Below, piece by piece: positions 44,866 to 54,046 of a DNA stretch of 64,000 nt (the stretch's first letter is position 1; each line of letters starts with the position of its first letter). Made by a program: the position numbers and the translations under genes. The DNA is from CAZOAR01 sp964577985 (lineage in GTDB: Bacteria > Gemmatimonadota > CAZMKB01 > CAZNLH01), in NCBI GenBank assembly GCA_964577985.1, contig CAZOAR010000007.1:9302-73301 (forward strand). Reading direction: 5' to 3'. The notes beneath the pieces are model-generated. The model was given only the letters and a program-made list of their open reading frames with translations, was not told where the DNA came from and ran no database searches.

Positions 44866-46144
44866 ATATCTCCTCTCGCTTCAGTTCTCTCCGTCCTATG
44901 TCACGCCGACAGTACTTCCCTTCAAAGCGGACGCCGTCGCACGCGCTGTAGGCCTTTTCGATCGCGCCCCTGACATCCTCCGCCAACGCCGTTACGCCTA
45001 TCACCCTGCCGCCACTCGTAACGAGTCTTTCGCCATCCATTGCCGTTCCCGCGTGAAAGAGGAAGACATCCTTCATATCTCCAACCCCTTCTTCGAGTCT
45101 TATCTGCTCCCCCTTCTCATAGGAGCCCGGATATCCCGACGCGGCCAGGACGACACATACCGCTCGCATCTCCTTCCAGGAAAGGTCGGCCGTCACCAGC
45201 TTCCCCTCGGATACCCCCACCATGAGATCGAGAAGATTGCCATCGAGGAGAGGAACAACGACCTGGGTCTCAGGGTCGCCGAACCTGCAGTTGAACTCCA
45301 CGACCTTCGGACCTTCAGCGGTCAACATCAGCCCCGCGTAGAGGAGACCGCGATACGGCGTACCCCTCTCCGCCATCGCCCGGATCACCGGACGGAAGAT
45401 ATCTGCCTCTACATGCTGCAGGAGAGCCCGGTCCGCTATCGAAACCGGCGCGTAGGCGCCCATGCCTCCCGTGTTAGGGCCTCGATCACCATCGAAGATC
45501 CGTTTGTGATCCTGGGAGGGAAGCATCGGCAGAATATTGTCCCCATCTGTCAGACAGAAGATGGACAGCTCCTCCCCGTGCATGAATTCCTCTATCACCA
45601 CCTCATCGCCCGCCTCTCCGAACCTGTGCTCCCGCATGATCGATGAGAGCGCGTCAAACGCCTCTTCCCTCGTCTCGCAGACCATCGCCCCTTTTCCGGC
45701 GGCCAGCCCGCTCGCCTTGATCACGACCGGGATATCGCACGTCTCAACGTATTTCCTCGCGTCGGCGTAGTCACGTAGTGTCACATAGTCAGACGTCGGA
45801 ACACCATGCTTTCGCATTAGATCCTTCGCAAAAGCCTTGTTCGTCTCGATCATCGCTGCCTTACTGGTGGGGCCGAAGACCTTTCTTCCCTTCGCCTCCA
45901 GGATATCCACAAGCCCCATGGCGAGGGGCACCTCGGGACCAACGACCGTGAGGTCGATCCCTTCCTTCTCCACGAACCCGGACACCCCCTCCACGTCCGT
46001 CGGGGAAATCGGTATGTGCCTGGCCTGCTCCGCCGTGCCGCCGTTTCCAAGCGTGACAAAGAACTCGCTCTCCGGATTGTCCCCCGCGAGCTTCCAGAGA
46101 AGGGCGTGTTCCCTCCCTCCGTTTCCCACGATCAGGACCTTCAT
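44855..46144 (-). CDS. purD: phosphoribosylamine-glycine ligase
   Basis: 429 residues. Second step of purine synthesis, joining glycine to phosphoribosylamine with ATP. MKVLIVGNGGREHALLWKL at the N-terminus, ATP-grasp core with VIKASGLAAGKGAMV, IEEFMHGEELSIFCLTDG, GPNTGGMGAYAP and VVEFNCRFGDPETQVV. GAGGAGG ribosome site nine bases before the ATG and a near-consensus promoter further upstream, so it has its own transcription unit. Confidence 0.97.
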   Translation of the reverse strand: MKVLIVGNGGREHALLWKLAGDNPESEFFVTLGNGGTAEQARHIPISPTDVEGVSGFVEKEGIDLTVVGPEVPLAMGLVDILEAKGRKVFGPTSKAAMIETNKAFAKDLMRKHGVPTSDYVTLRDYADARKYVETCDIPVVIKASGLAAGKGAMVCETREEAFDALSSIMREHRFGEAGDEVVIEEFMHGEELSIFCLTDGDNILPMLPSQDHKRIFDGDRGPNTGGMGAYAPVSIADRALLQHVEADIFRPVIRAMAERGTPYRGLLYAGLMLTAEGPKVVEFNCRFGDPETQVVVPLLDGNLLDLMVGVSEGKLVTADLSWKEMRAVCVVLAASGYPGSYEKGEQIRLEEGVGDMKDVFLFHAGTAMDGERLVTSGGRVIGVTALAEDVRGAIEKAYSACDGVRFEGKYCRRDIGRRELKREEISSS

Positions 46145-46208
46145 ATTGGACTGCCTCCTCGATTAGACCCTTACTTGCTACGGATATCGCCGCCGATTCA
46201 TGAAGCAG

Positions 46209-46237
46209 ATTATATCTGATGGTTCAGGGGAAGTCAA
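46209..46237 (-). promoter_or_regulatory. sigma-70 promoter of purD
   Basis: On the minus strand TTGACT (46237-46232), a 17-base spacer and a perfect TATAAT (46214-46209). The leader to the purD ATG is about 58 bases. Confidence 0.8.
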
Positions 46238-46478
46238 GCGGGGCTATCCAACCTCGCGCAGCACACGCTCGCGCCACAACGAATGCCAGATGTGGAAACC
46301 CCGTTGGATCGGCGTTATTGCTGAGTCAACACATACCAGCAGAACAATGCCTGAGCTCTTCCGACCCCGGACACGATCTGGATGTGGTCACAATCGATGG
46401 TGCTGTCATGCCTCGAGTAGTCTTGTTCGCGGCAAATGATTGCGGTCGGGCCATACAGATCGCGGGTGCAGGCACGGT
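46238..46478. other. intergenic region upstream of the purD promoter
   Basis: With the promoter and leader, this makes a 334-base gap between purD and the cystathionine gamma-family gene. No gene, repeat or clear terminator seen. Confidence 0.4.
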
Positions 46479-47618
46479 CTACAGGATATCGAGGGCACGC
46501 TCGAGATCGGCCTTCAGGTCGTCAAATTCTTCAACTCCGACGGAGATGCGGACAAGTCCATCCGTCAACCCCATCTTCAGGCGCTCTTCTCTGGGTACGG
46601 AGGCGTGCGTCATCGACGCGGGATGCGATATCAGGCTTTCGACCGCTCCCAGGCTCTCCGCCAGCGCGAAGAGTTTGACACCCTCCAGGACCTTCTTTCC
46701 TCTCTCGAAGTCCCCTACCTCAAATGAGATCATGCCTCCAAAGCCGCGCATCTGCATCCTGGCCAGGCCATACTGAGGATTGGAGGGGAGGCCGGGATAG
46801 AAGACTTTTTCGATCTTATGGTGGCTCTCGAGCCAGCGGGCGATTTCCCGGGCATTGCTGTCATGTTCCCGCATCCGCAGCGCAAGGGTCTTCAAGCCTC
46901 TCAGCACCAGCCAGCAGTCGAACGGCCCCGGCACCGCACCGACGGCGTTCTGGAGAAACGACACCTTTTCCGCGACAGCCTCATCACTTGTGACCACGAC
47001 ACCACCCACGACGTCGCTGTGGCCATTGAGATACTTCGTGGAGCTGTGAACGACCACATCCGCGCCCAGTGTAAGCGGGTTCTGGAAGTAAGGACTCATA
47101 AACGTATTGTCGACAACAAGGAGAAGACCCCTTCCCCTTGTAATGGCCGATATGGCGTGGATGTCCGACAGCCTGAGGAGCGGATTCGTTGGAGTCTCGA
47201 TGTAGACCATCCTCGTTTCGTCACGGATCGCAGTCTCGACGGCCATCGGATTGGAACTGTCAACATATGTGAACTGAAGACCGTGGTCCACCAGGACATT
47301 TTCGAAGAGGCGGTAGGTTCCACCATACAGATTCTCAGAGCAGACAACGTGGTCTCCCTGTTTGAGCAGGCCCATGACCGTCGATATCGCGGCAAGGCCT
47401 GAACCAAACGCGAATCCGGACTTTCCCTTCTCGAGCACGGCGATGTTCTTCTCCAGGGCGGTGCGTGTCGGGTTGTGTCCCCTCGCGTAGACATAACCCT
47501 TATCGACACCAACCTCCTCCTGGACAAACGTGGATGTCTGAAAGATCGGCGTGACTATCGCCCCAGTAGACGGATCGGGTTCCTGTCCCGCGTGGATTGC
47601 GTCTGTCGAAAACCCCAT
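46479..47618 (-). CDS. cystathionine gamma-synthase / gamma-lyase family PLP enzyme
   Basis: 379 residues, fold-type I PLP enzyme of the Cys/Met metabolism family. N-terminal STDAIHAGQEPDPSTGAIVTPI, YVYARGHNPTRTALE, the PLP-stacking SENLYGGTYRLFE, MVYIETPTNPLLR and the Schiff-base Lys in VVHSSTKYLNGHSD. Synthase and lyase cannot be separated by eye. With cystathionine beta-synthase in the same window, a gamma-lyase role in reverse transsulfuration is attractive. AAGGAGG precedes the ATG. Last gene of a unit with the TPR protein, 28 bases upstream. Confidence 0.93.
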   Translation of the reverse strand: MGFSTDAIHAGQEPDPSTGAIVTPIFQTSTFVQEEVGVDKGYVYARGHNPTRTALEKNIAVLEKGKSGFAFGSGLAAISTVMGLLKQGDHVVCSENLYGGTYRLFENVLVDHGLQFTYVDSSNPMAVETAIRDETRMVYIETPTNPLLRLSDIHAISAITRGRGLLLVVDNTFMSPYFQNPLTLGADVVVHSSTKYLNGHSDVVGGVVVTSDEAVAEKVSFLQNAVGAVPGPFDCWLVLRGLKTLALRMREHDSNAREIARWLESHHKIEKVFYPGLPSNPQYGLARMQMRGFGGMISFEVGDFERGKKVLEGVKLFALAESLGAVESLISHPASMTHASVPREERLKMGLTDGLVRISVGVEEFDDLKADLERALDIL

Positions 47619-47646
47619 TTCTCCTCCTTCTTTGATTTATCGGCGT

Positions 47647-48447
47647 CTATGGCTTCTTCCCTCCCTCTCCGGCGAGTTCTCTTGCCTTCAGATACATGAG
47701 TCGCGCCTGTTCCGGCATCCTCTTCTTGTCGAAAAGGATGCCCAGACTGTAATACGCCTTCGGGTTGTTAGGCCGTGCCCTCAGCGTCCTCTCGAAGGCC
47801 CCGATCGCCTCGTCACACATGTCTAGCTGATTGTACGACTCGCCCAGATAGTAATACGCCGTAACATACTCCGAGTTTATTTCGAGTGACTTCTTCAGCT
47901 GCTCTATGGCATCCCTGTAGAGCCCCTTCTTGCAATACACAATTCCCAGGTTACAGAGCACCTCCGCGCTTCCCGGTTCTATCTGCATGGCTCTTTTCAG
48001 TTCCGATTCCGCCTTCGCGTACATCCCCTTCTCACCGTAAATCGCGGCGAGATTCGAGCGGATCTGGACATTATCCTGGTCGAGTTCGAGGGCTCTACGG
48101 TATTCCTTGATCGCCATGTCCTGTTCGCCCATCCTGTCGTAGGTAAAGCCGAGGTTGTTGTGCGCCTTGAGGTTCGACGGATCAAGCCTTATCGTCTCCA
48201 GGTATTCCCTGATGGCTTCCCTGAATTGTCCCTCGTTGGTGCGGGCGAGAGCGTTCTGGTAGTGCTCTTCCGCGGACACACCATTGTCCTCGCGCTCTTC
48301 CTCTTCGACCGTGAACGGCGGCTTTCCGGGATTATCCGGAGGATCGTCATTCTCGCCCGAAGATATCTTCCTGTTCTCCAGACCCTCCAGCAGGTCCTGG
48401 ATCTTCTCGAGGGGGTCGTCCCCAATCGCCTTTTTCTTCCTCGACAT
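47647..48447 (-). CDS. tetratricopeptide-repeat protein
   Basis: 266 residues. A charged N-terminal 65 residues (MSRKKKAIGDDPLEKI start) are followed by about six TPR units of 34 residues, for example NLKAHNNLGFTYDRMGEQ and TAYYYLGESYNQLDMCD. No signal peptide, so probably a cytoplasmic scaffold. GGAGAG lies six bases before the ATG. The first 101 bases overlap the end of the ParA-like gene in another frame, and both ends look disordered. Partner unknown. Confidence 0.9.
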   Translation of the reverse strand: MSRKKKAIGDDPLEKIQDLLEGLENRKISSGENDDPPDNPGKPPFTVEEEEREDNGVSAEEHYQNALARTNEGQFREAIREYLETIRLDPSNLKAHNNLGFTYDRMGEQDMAIKEYRRALELDQDNVQIRSNLAAIYGEKGMYAKAESELKRAMQIEPGSAEVLCNLGIVYCKKGLYRDAIEQLKKSLEINSEYVTAYYYLGESYNQLDMCDEAIGAFERTLRARPNNPKAYYSLGILFDKKRMPEQARLMYLKARELAGEGGKKP

Positions 48448-49177
48448 CGTCCACTCTCCGTACTAACTTCATGAAATCCCTGGCGCCATTTGAATTGGGC
48501 GCAAATTCAAAGATCGTCTGGTGATAACTGATCGCTTCTGAAAGCCTGACGTTGGATCGGATCGGATCGGAGACGCGGTCCCCGAAATGCCACTGCAGGA
48601 CCTTCAGTATCTCCTTGCTCTTCCGGTGTCTCTTATCGTACAACGTCGGGATGACCAGTTTGATCTCCGGCATAACTCCTTCGGTGTCCACGACATCCCC
48701 GACGCCTTCGACAACCTGCCGTATCCCGATCATCGACAGATAGTCCATCGACACAGGCATGAAGACCTCGGCCGCGATGGTCACGGCGAAGCGGCTGAGG
48801 TAGCTCCACGAAGGAGGGCAGTCCATCAACACGTAATCGAACGTCTCTCCACCAATCGATCCATCTCTCTCGATGTCTCTCCACCAGGTAGACTCGACCC
48901 TGCCGTGTATATCGCTCAGACGCCTGTCACCGGGGAGAAGAAAGAAGTTCTCCCTCACCTTGTACACCGCCCTGGCTGTATCTTCCGTTCCGGAAATCAG
49001 ATCAAACAAGCTTATGTCGTGGGTCACATCGAACCATATCGAGAGCGCTCCCTGTGGATCGAAGTCGACCATCAGCACTCTCCTACCCTCAAGCACCAGG
49101 CCGGCCGCCAGATTTCCCACTGTCGTAGTCTTTCCGGTGCCTCCCTTCTGATTTATCACAGCGATACTTCTCACCAT
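48347..49177 (-). CDS. ParA/MinD-like ATPase
   Basis: 276 residues from the ATG at 49177, giving the standard start MVRSIAVINQKGGTGKTTT with the deviant Walker A (KGGTGKTT). Then MVDFDPQGALSIW (Walker A'-region Asp), VLMDCPPSWSYLS (Walker B) and VIPTLYDKRHRKSKEIL. The last 35 residues are a charged, low-complexity tail that overlaps the TPR gene. No ParB gene or parS-like site is near, and the gene sits in a metabolic operon, so a role in positioning a protein complex rather than the chromosome is possible (inference). Confidence 0.93.
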   Translation of the reverse strand: MVRSIAVINQKGGTGKTTTVGNLAAGLVLEGRRVLMVDFDPQGALSIWFDVTHDISLFDLISGTEDTARAVYKVRENFFLLPGDRRLSDIHGRVESTWWRDIERDGSIGGETFDYVLMDCPPSWSYLSRFAVTIAAEVFMPVSMDYLSMIGIRQVVEGVGDVVDTEGVMPEIKLVIPTLYDKRHRKSKEILKVLQWHFGDRVSDPIRSNVRLSEAISYHQTIFEFAPNSNGARDFMKLVRRVDDVEEEKGDWGRPPREDPGPAGGSGEQEDIFGRE

Positions 49178-49506
49178 ACACTCTCGTCTTCCCCCAATTC
49201 TCCCGTCGCCCACTTGATATATTCTTCCAGGCCGTCCGCCACAGGCAGGACGAGAAGTTCGGGGATGTCATAGGAATGAATCTCCCGGAGCCTCCTTTTC
49301 AGTCGCTCGATCACAGCTTCACCGCTCTTGATGATCAAAAGGGATTCACTCTCATCCTCGATCGCTCCCTTCCATCGATAAATCGACCTGACGGCGGGGA
49401 TTATGTTGACACACGCGGCAAGCCGCTCTTCCAGGAGCGTACGCGCGATCTTTTCTCCCTCTTCTTCTCCACTTACTGTAACAAAGGCCACTCGAAGGTC
49501 GTCCAT
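49171..49506 (-). CDS. cutA: CutA1-family protein
   Basis: 111 residues from the ATG at 49506; another ATG at 49533 and a GTG at 49542 are possible. Core LRVAFVTVSGEEEGEKIARTLLEERLAACVNI, YRWKGAIEDESESLLIIKS and IHSYDIPELLVLPV match the trimeric, ferredoxin-like CutA1 fold (quoted in part: RLAACVNIIP, HSYDIPELLV). Family linked to divalent-cation tolerance, true function unclear. The stop overlaps the ParA-like start by 7 bases. Confidence 0.93.
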   Translation of the reverse strand: MDDLRVAFVTVSGEEEGEKIARTLLEERLAACVNIIPAVRSIYRWKGAIEDESESLLIIKSGEAVIERLKRRLREIHSYDIPELLVLPVADGLEEYIKWATGELGEDESVW

Positions 49507-49585
49507 TTCCGTTCCAGAGCTCCCGTGCGCCATCGTTGTCACGAATCAGAAAGATCGCCTGTGCGCTCTCATCACGCATCCCGGG

Positions 49586-50449
49586 CTACTGGTCCGAGTT
49601 GTCTGCGACAGGAATCCCGTCACTCTCCGTGTCGGCCGGACGATCCGACCGCTTCTCGCACCTGTGAACCGTGATGTCGTCGCCAGCACCAACTCCGAGG
49701 GCCTCGGACGCGCTTCCGCCGTTGACGCTCACCTCCAGGTATCCCGAGCTGCCGATCAGCGAGAGGACGTGGCCCTCCTGGACCGAGCAGTATGTCTTCA
49801 CCAGTCCGACTATCCGTTTGCCGCCGGTCTTCACTATCGCGTCGCTCCCCGAGATAAACTCCCTGAGCACTCCTTCCGGGACGTTCGTGATAATGTTGCC
49901 GAAACGGTCGACATGAATCACGGTCCCTACTATGGCTTCTCCTACCCTTTTCGCCTCCAGCGCGTCGAGCATCACAGGGTCATCTATCACCGTACCGAGA
50001 CCGTCGAAACGCGCGGTGTCTAGAGACAGGTGCGCCGCAACCGGGGCAAAAAGATCCCGTCCGTGAAACGTGGGAGAGATTTTTCCCGCGAAGTATCTGC
50101 TTTCGGTTATCTCGATGACCGAAACGGCTTCGCGCCCGTCCAGGATCCGGGTGAACAGGCCGTTGTCGGGACCGACAAAGGTTCCCGATCCGCTCCTGAC
50201 GGCAATCGCCCTGCGATCACCACCAACACCCGGGTCGACCACCGCGAGATGAACCGTCTCCGGAGGGAAACAGCCGCTGACACGTGCCAGCAGGTAGGCG
50301 CCGAATCGAATGTCACCCGGCGGCACGTCATGGGACACATCAATAAGGGCAGCCTTCGGGTTGATTGATAGGATGACTCCCTTCATCGCGCCGACGTAAT
50401 AGTCTCTGGTGCCAAAATCCGTAATCAGGGCTATGGTCCCATCAGCCAT
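49586..50449 (-). CDS. SAM hydroxide adenosyltransferase (DUF62 family)
   Basis: 287 residues. Family members hydrolyse S-adenosylmethionine to adenosine and methionine. ALITDFGTRDYYVGAMKGV, DVSHDVPPGDIRFGAYLL, VVDPGVGGDRRAI and FVGPDNGLFTRI mark the N-terminal domain. The C-terminal beta-barrel holds VIHVDRFGNIITNVP and VNGGSASEALG. GGGAGC ribosome site. First gene of the unit that continues with cutA, the ParA-like, TPR and cystathionine gamma-family genes. A link to methionine/SAM turnover fits the last gene. Confidence 0.93.
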   Translation of the reverse strand: MADGTIALITDFGTRDYYVGAMKGVILSINPKAALIDVSHDVPPGDIRFGAYLLARVSGCFPPETVHLAVVDPGVGGDRRAIAVRSGSGTFVGPDNGLFTRILDGREAVSVIEITESRYFAGKISPTFHGRDLFAPVAAHLSLDTARFDGLGTVIDDPVMLDALEAKRVGEAIVGTVIHVDRFGNIITNVPEGVLREFISGSDAIVKTGGKRIVGLVKTYCSVQEGHVLSLIGSSGYLEVSVNGGSASEALGVGAGDDITVHRCEKRSDRPADTESDGIPVADNSDQ

Positions 50450-50519
50450 CAGCCGTTTGCTCCCGATCTCCGTCGTGACAGAAAAAGCACATCGGCCGTC
50501 CCGAGTGCTCTTCAGTCAG

Positions 50520-50548
50520 ACAATAAAAAGCGCCTTCCCCTTTGTCAA
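50520..50548 (-). promoter_or_regulatory. probable sigma-70 promoter of the SAM hydrolase operon
   Basis: Minus-strand TTGACA (50548-50543), 17-base spacer, TATTGT (50525-50520). The leader to the ATG at 50449 is about 64 bases. Confidence 0.65.
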
Positions 50549-50581
50549 TCGAAATATCCCTCGAAGTCTCCCCGATGGCAG

Positions 50582-51469
50582 CTACTCGCAGAGGCCCCTC
50601 AGAAGAGCAAGGTTTTCCAGGTCGTTGCTTTCGTCCTCGCCCTTGGGGGTCTCGATGACCTTCGGAATCGATCGAAGCCTCTCGTCAATCATTATCTGAC
50701 GGAATCCCTCGATGCCAATATTACCCTTACCTATGTGGTGGTGTCTGTCGACGTGGCTGTTAAACTCCTTGAGGGTGTCATTCATGTGGAGCAGTTTCAG
50801 ATGCCGGAAGCTGATCACCGCGTCGAACTCCCGCATGGTGGACTGGTACGCCTCCTGATCACGCAGATCATAGCCCGCCACAAAGATATGACACGTGTCC
50901 AGACAGATCCCGAGCCGGTCGCCCATTCCCACCTCGTCGAGCAGCCACCGGAGTTCCTCGAACCGGCTGCCGAGGGAAGACCCCTGCCCCGCCGTCGTTT
51001 CGAGTAGTATCTCAACCCCTTCCGCCGGTGAGCCCTGCATCACCCTTTTCAACGACCCGGCGATCTTCTTCAGACCCTCCTCCACACCCGCGCCGCGGTG
51101 AGCGCCCGGATGCATGACGAGATAGTCGAGTCCCAGGAGATTCGCCCGTTCCACTTCACCAGTCAGGGCATCTTCCGACCTCCGCCTCAGATCGTCATCC
51201 GGGGAAGCGACGTTTATCAGATAGGAATCGTGTGCGGTGACGTGGGAGAATTCGTGCTCGGCCACTCTCTTACGGAATTCGCGTGCGTCTGATTCCGGTA
51301 TCTCCTTGCCCTCCCAGCGATTACTGTTCTTTGTAAAGAGCTGAAAGGTCGTGCAACCGATCTTCGCCGCCCGCCTCGCCGCTTCCTGGACACCCCCTGC
51401 TATCGAGAGATGGGCTCCTATCAGGACATCCCGCCCCTGCCTGCCTTCTTTCTTTTCTCCACGAGCCAT
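50582..51469 (-). CDS. nfo: endonuclease IV
   Basis: 295 residues. AP endonuclease of base-excision repair, a TIM barrel with three zinc ions. Starts IGAHLSIAGGVQEAARRA; ligands and signatures include VTAHDSYLINVASPD, DYLVMHPGAHRGAG, ILLETTAGQGSSLG, GICLDTCHIFVAGYD and HMNDTLKEFNSHVDRH. All expected metal-binding His, Asp and Glu positions are present. Ten bases upstream on the same strand is an SDR gene. Confidence 0.96.
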   Translation of the reverse strand: MARGEKKEGRQGRDVLIGAHLSIAGGVQEAARRAAKIGCTTFQLFTKNSNRWEGKEIPESDAREFRKRVAEHEFSHVTAHDSYLINVASPDDDLRRRSEDALTGEVERANLLGLDYLVMHPGAHRGAGVEEGLKKIAGSLKRVMQGSPAEGVEILLETTAGQGSSLGSRFEELRWLLDEVGMGDRLGICLDTCHIFVAGYDLRDQEAYQSTMREFDAVISFRHLKLLHMNDTLKEFNSHVDRHHHIGKGNIGIEGFRQIMIDERLRSIPKVIETPKGEDESNDLENLALLRGLCE

Positions 51470-51479
51470 TTATCCCCCA

Positions 51480-52262
51480 CTACGCGGGCAACATCCCGCC
51501 ATCTATGCCGATCGCCTGCCCCGTTATCCCGCCGGCATTATCCGATGCCAGAAAAAGTGCGAGCGGGGCGATCTCGTCCGGCTGAAGATATCTGCCCATG
51601 GGAAGATTTTCGATCCGCTGACGGATGAACTCATCCTCGCCCTGGCCGTACAGACGAGCCTCGACATTCTTTATCTTCTCCGCCATCCCGGTCTGCACGA
51701 ATCCCGGACAGATGGCATTGACCGTGACACCGAGTGGCATTACCTCGAGCGCGAGAGACCTTACGAGGCCGAGAACTCCATGCTTGGAAGCGCTGTACGC
51801 GGCACCGTATCTACATCCCAACCTGCCGGCCAGAGAGGAGATACAGATTATTCTTCCCCATCCCCGCTCTGTCATCGCGCTGACACACTCCCGTACACAT
51901 AGGAAAGTCCCCGTGAGGTTTACCGCGACCAGGTTCTCCCACTCCTCCAGGGCTGTCTCCGCGACCGGCGAGAGATCGAGGACACCGGCGGACGTCACAA
52001 GTACATCGATGCGCCCGAGACTCGCGGTGGCGTCTCTCACCATTTCTCTCACCGCGACTTCTTCACGGACATCCACGGTCAGGCCCACGGCCTCCGCTCC
52101 GGTCTCCGCGCACTCTTTTCTGACGCGTTCCACTTCCATCTCTTTGTCCGACGCTATCGCGACGCTGCAACCGGAACGTGAAAACGCCAGCGCCGTGGAT
52201 CTACCGATACCGCTCCCGCCACCTGTCACAAGGACGGCCCTCTTATCGTTTTCAATCGTCAC
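51480..52262 (-). CDS. short-chain dehydrogenase/reductase (FabG-like)
   Basis: 260 residues, classical SDR. NAD(P)-binding ALVTGGGSGIGR-like glycine motif (seen as VLVTGGGSGIGRSTALAF), DVLVTSAGVLD, Ser in IICISSLAGR and the catalytic YxxxK in AYSASKHGVLG. C-terminal GITGQAIGIDGGMLPA is standard for 3-oxoacyl-ACP-reductase-like enzymes. The substrate is not fixed by sequence. A second SDR lies 84 bases upstream. Confidence 0.93.
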   Translation of the reverse strand: MTIENDKRAVLVTGGGSGIGRSTALAFSRSGCSVAIASDKEMEVERVRKECAETGAEAVGLTVDVREEVAVREMVRDATASLGRIDVLVTSAGVLDLSPVAETALEEWENLVAVNLTGTFLCVRECVSAMTERGWGRIICISSLAGRLGCRYGAAYSASKHGVLGLVRSLALEVMPLGVTVNAICPGFVQTGMAEKIKNVEARLYGQGEDEFIRQRIENLPMGRYLQPDEIAPLALFLASDNAGGITGQAIGIDGGMLPA

Positions 52263-52346
52263 TTTCCCATTCCCCTTATTACAAAAACATCCTCGTCGCG
52301 AAGGATTTCTGTCCCGGCAATTGTGTGTCCGTCTCTCGAACGCCCA

Positions 52347-53147
52347 TCACGTATTGCTCTGTTCATAGTAGCGATAACGACCCAGGTGCCAGCCACCCCC
52401 TACTGCCATCGTGCTGCCGGTCACGTATGCGGCGCGTTCCGAGACAAAAAAGAGGACCGCTTCGGCTATGTCATCCGCTGTACCGAGACGCCCCACCGGG
52501 ATCTCTCTGACGATCTCGTGACGCTTATTCTCTGACAACCGCGTATTGTCTATGACACCCGGGGATACTACGTTTACTGTTATTCCGTTGTGTGCCTCCT
52601 CAACGGCCAGCGATTTTGACAGGGTCACGACGCCGGTCTTCGAGATCTCATATGGAGTGGTCGCCGGGGCGGCTTTGGTAAACTCGGCGTTAGACCATGC
52701 GATGTTTACAACCCTCCCCCATTGTCTTCTCCGCATCATTGGGATCGCGTATCTGCAGCAGTAGAATACGCTGTGCAGGTTGCTGTCTATGATAGTATGC
52801 CACTCGCTGCTCCTGATGAGTGAGATTGGTTTGACGAGGAAATCTCCCACGTTATTCACCAGGATATCGAGCCCGCCCCATTCTCCATCGATCCGTTCCA
52901 TCATCATCCCGACATCTCCCTCGACGGTGACATCAGCCTGGATTGTCATTATCGTCGCGCCCCGTCCTGTCAGCTCCAGGGCCAGCTTCTTAGCCTTCTC
53001 GCCGCTTGTGAGGTAGTTTATTGCGACGCAACAACCTTCCGCTGCAAGTCTCTCTGCGAGCCGCCGTCCAATCCCTCTCGCGCTACCGGTGATGAGCGCA
53101 CGCTTTCCCCTGAGGTCCATGTCCCGGGAGTCGATCTCTTTACCCAT
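52347..53147 (-). CDS. short-chain dehydrogenase/reductase
   Basis: 266 residues. ALITGSARGIGRRLAERL cofactor motif, DILVNNVGDFLV, and the catalytic region VVNIAWSNAEFTKAAPATTPYEISKTG. The Tyr and Lys of YxxxK are present (YEISK), but the usual catalytic Ser is not obvious in NIAWSNAEF, where a Ser is one or two positions away. C-terminal VTGSTMAVGGGWH. It lies between the DUF151-PDZ gene and another SDR on the same strand. Oxidoreductase of unknown substrate. Confidence 0.92.
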   Translation of the reverse strand: MGKEIDSRDMDLRGKRALITGSARGIGRRLAERLAAEGCCVAINYLTSGEKAKKLALELTGRGATIMTIQADVTVEGDVGMMMERIDGEWGGLDILVNNVGDFLVKPISLIRSSEWHTIIDSNLHSVFYCCRYAIPMMRRRQWGRVVNIAWSNAEFTKAAPATTPYEISKTGVVTLSKSLAVEEAHNGITVNVVSPGVIDNTRLSENKRHEIVREIPVGRLGTADDIAEAVLFFVSERAAYVTGSTMAVGGGWHLGRYRYYEQSNT

Positions 53148-53153
53148 CTGAAA

Positions 53154-53969
53154 TCACTCTCCTTCTTTCGTCGGGATGAGCATAATCTCTCTCCTTCCCC
53201 GGGGACTTGTTACAACCATGCTGATCTCCTCATCCGAAGGCAGAGCCAGCAGGACATCATCGAATTCGCTGACGCCCGAGACCGCGGAGCCCTGGAGACT
53301 GAGGATAATATCTCCCCTGTTCAAGCCGCCTTCTCCCGCAGGACTATCCTCCTCCACAAAGGAGACCAGCACTCCGTCCTTTTCCTCAACTCCCATCGCC
53401 TCCAGAAGTTCCGCCGTTACATTCTGTATCTTGAACCCGAAGCGCTCGGTCAGGCTCTCCTCTACCATCCATCCCGTCAGATCGGGACTCGCTGAGTTGT
53501 TCATTACGTCAGCGGATACGTATATCGGCGATCCCGAGCGTATGGCGAGTGCGATCGCGTCGCTCGGGCGGCTGTCGATCACCTTGTCCGAACCTTCACT
53601 TCGGAGGACTATCTGCGCGAAAAAGACATCATCCCTCAGATCGGTGATTATTACGCGCTCCACTCGCGTCTCGAGTCCATCGAGGATGCTCTTCATAAGA
53701 TCGTGCGTCATGGGGCGCTCGGTATCGATCTGCTCCAGGCCCAGAGCAATCGCGCCCGCCTCCGCAGTTCCGATAAAGATGGGCAGCGCCTTTTTCACTT
53801 CTTTCCCGACGAGAATTACCACTGGAGATTCCGTCTTCGGGTCTATGACAAGGCCCTTTATGTCCACTTCGACCAGGCTGGAATCGTTTTCCGATCCTGC
53901 AAAATAGCTTGAGAATATCAGAGCGACCATGCCGGCGCACAGTACAACAAGTATCGTCGATCGCCTCAT
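53154..53969 (-). CDS. exported DUF151 (bifunctional nuclease-like) protein with PDZ domain
   Basis: 271 residues. An N-terminal hydrophobic segment (about 6-24) acts as signal or anchor. DUF151/BFN-like domain (about 34-165) with VVILVGKEVKKALPIFIGTAEAGAIALGLE and DSRPSDAIALAIRSGSPIYVS, the two family signatures. C-terminal PDZ (about 185-265) with LVSFVEEDSPAGEGGLNRGDIILSLQG (quoted in parts: SPAGEGGLNRGD). BFN proteins are normally cytoplasmic, so export and a PDZ fusion are unusual. GGAGAGG precedes the ATG. Confidence 0.88.
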   Translation of the reverse strand: MRRSTILVVLCAGMVALIFSSYFAGSENDSSLVEVDIKGLVIDPKTESPVVILVGKEVKKALPIFIGTAEAGAIALGLEQIDTERPMTHDLMKSILDGLETRVERVIITDLRDDVFFAQIVLRSEGSDKVIDSRPSDAIALAIRSGSPIYVSADVMNNSASPDLTGWMVEESLTERFGFKIQNVTAELLEAMGVEEKDGVLVSFVEEDSPAGEGGLNRGDIILSLQGSAVSGVSEFDDVLLALPSDEEISMVVTSPRGRREIMLIPTKEGE

Positions 53970-54046
53970 CTGCAGCCTCTCCGCGTCAACGTGAAATGGC
54001 CGTCATCATGCTTTCCGTCATCTCGCCGTTCGATCGTGCGCATCTT

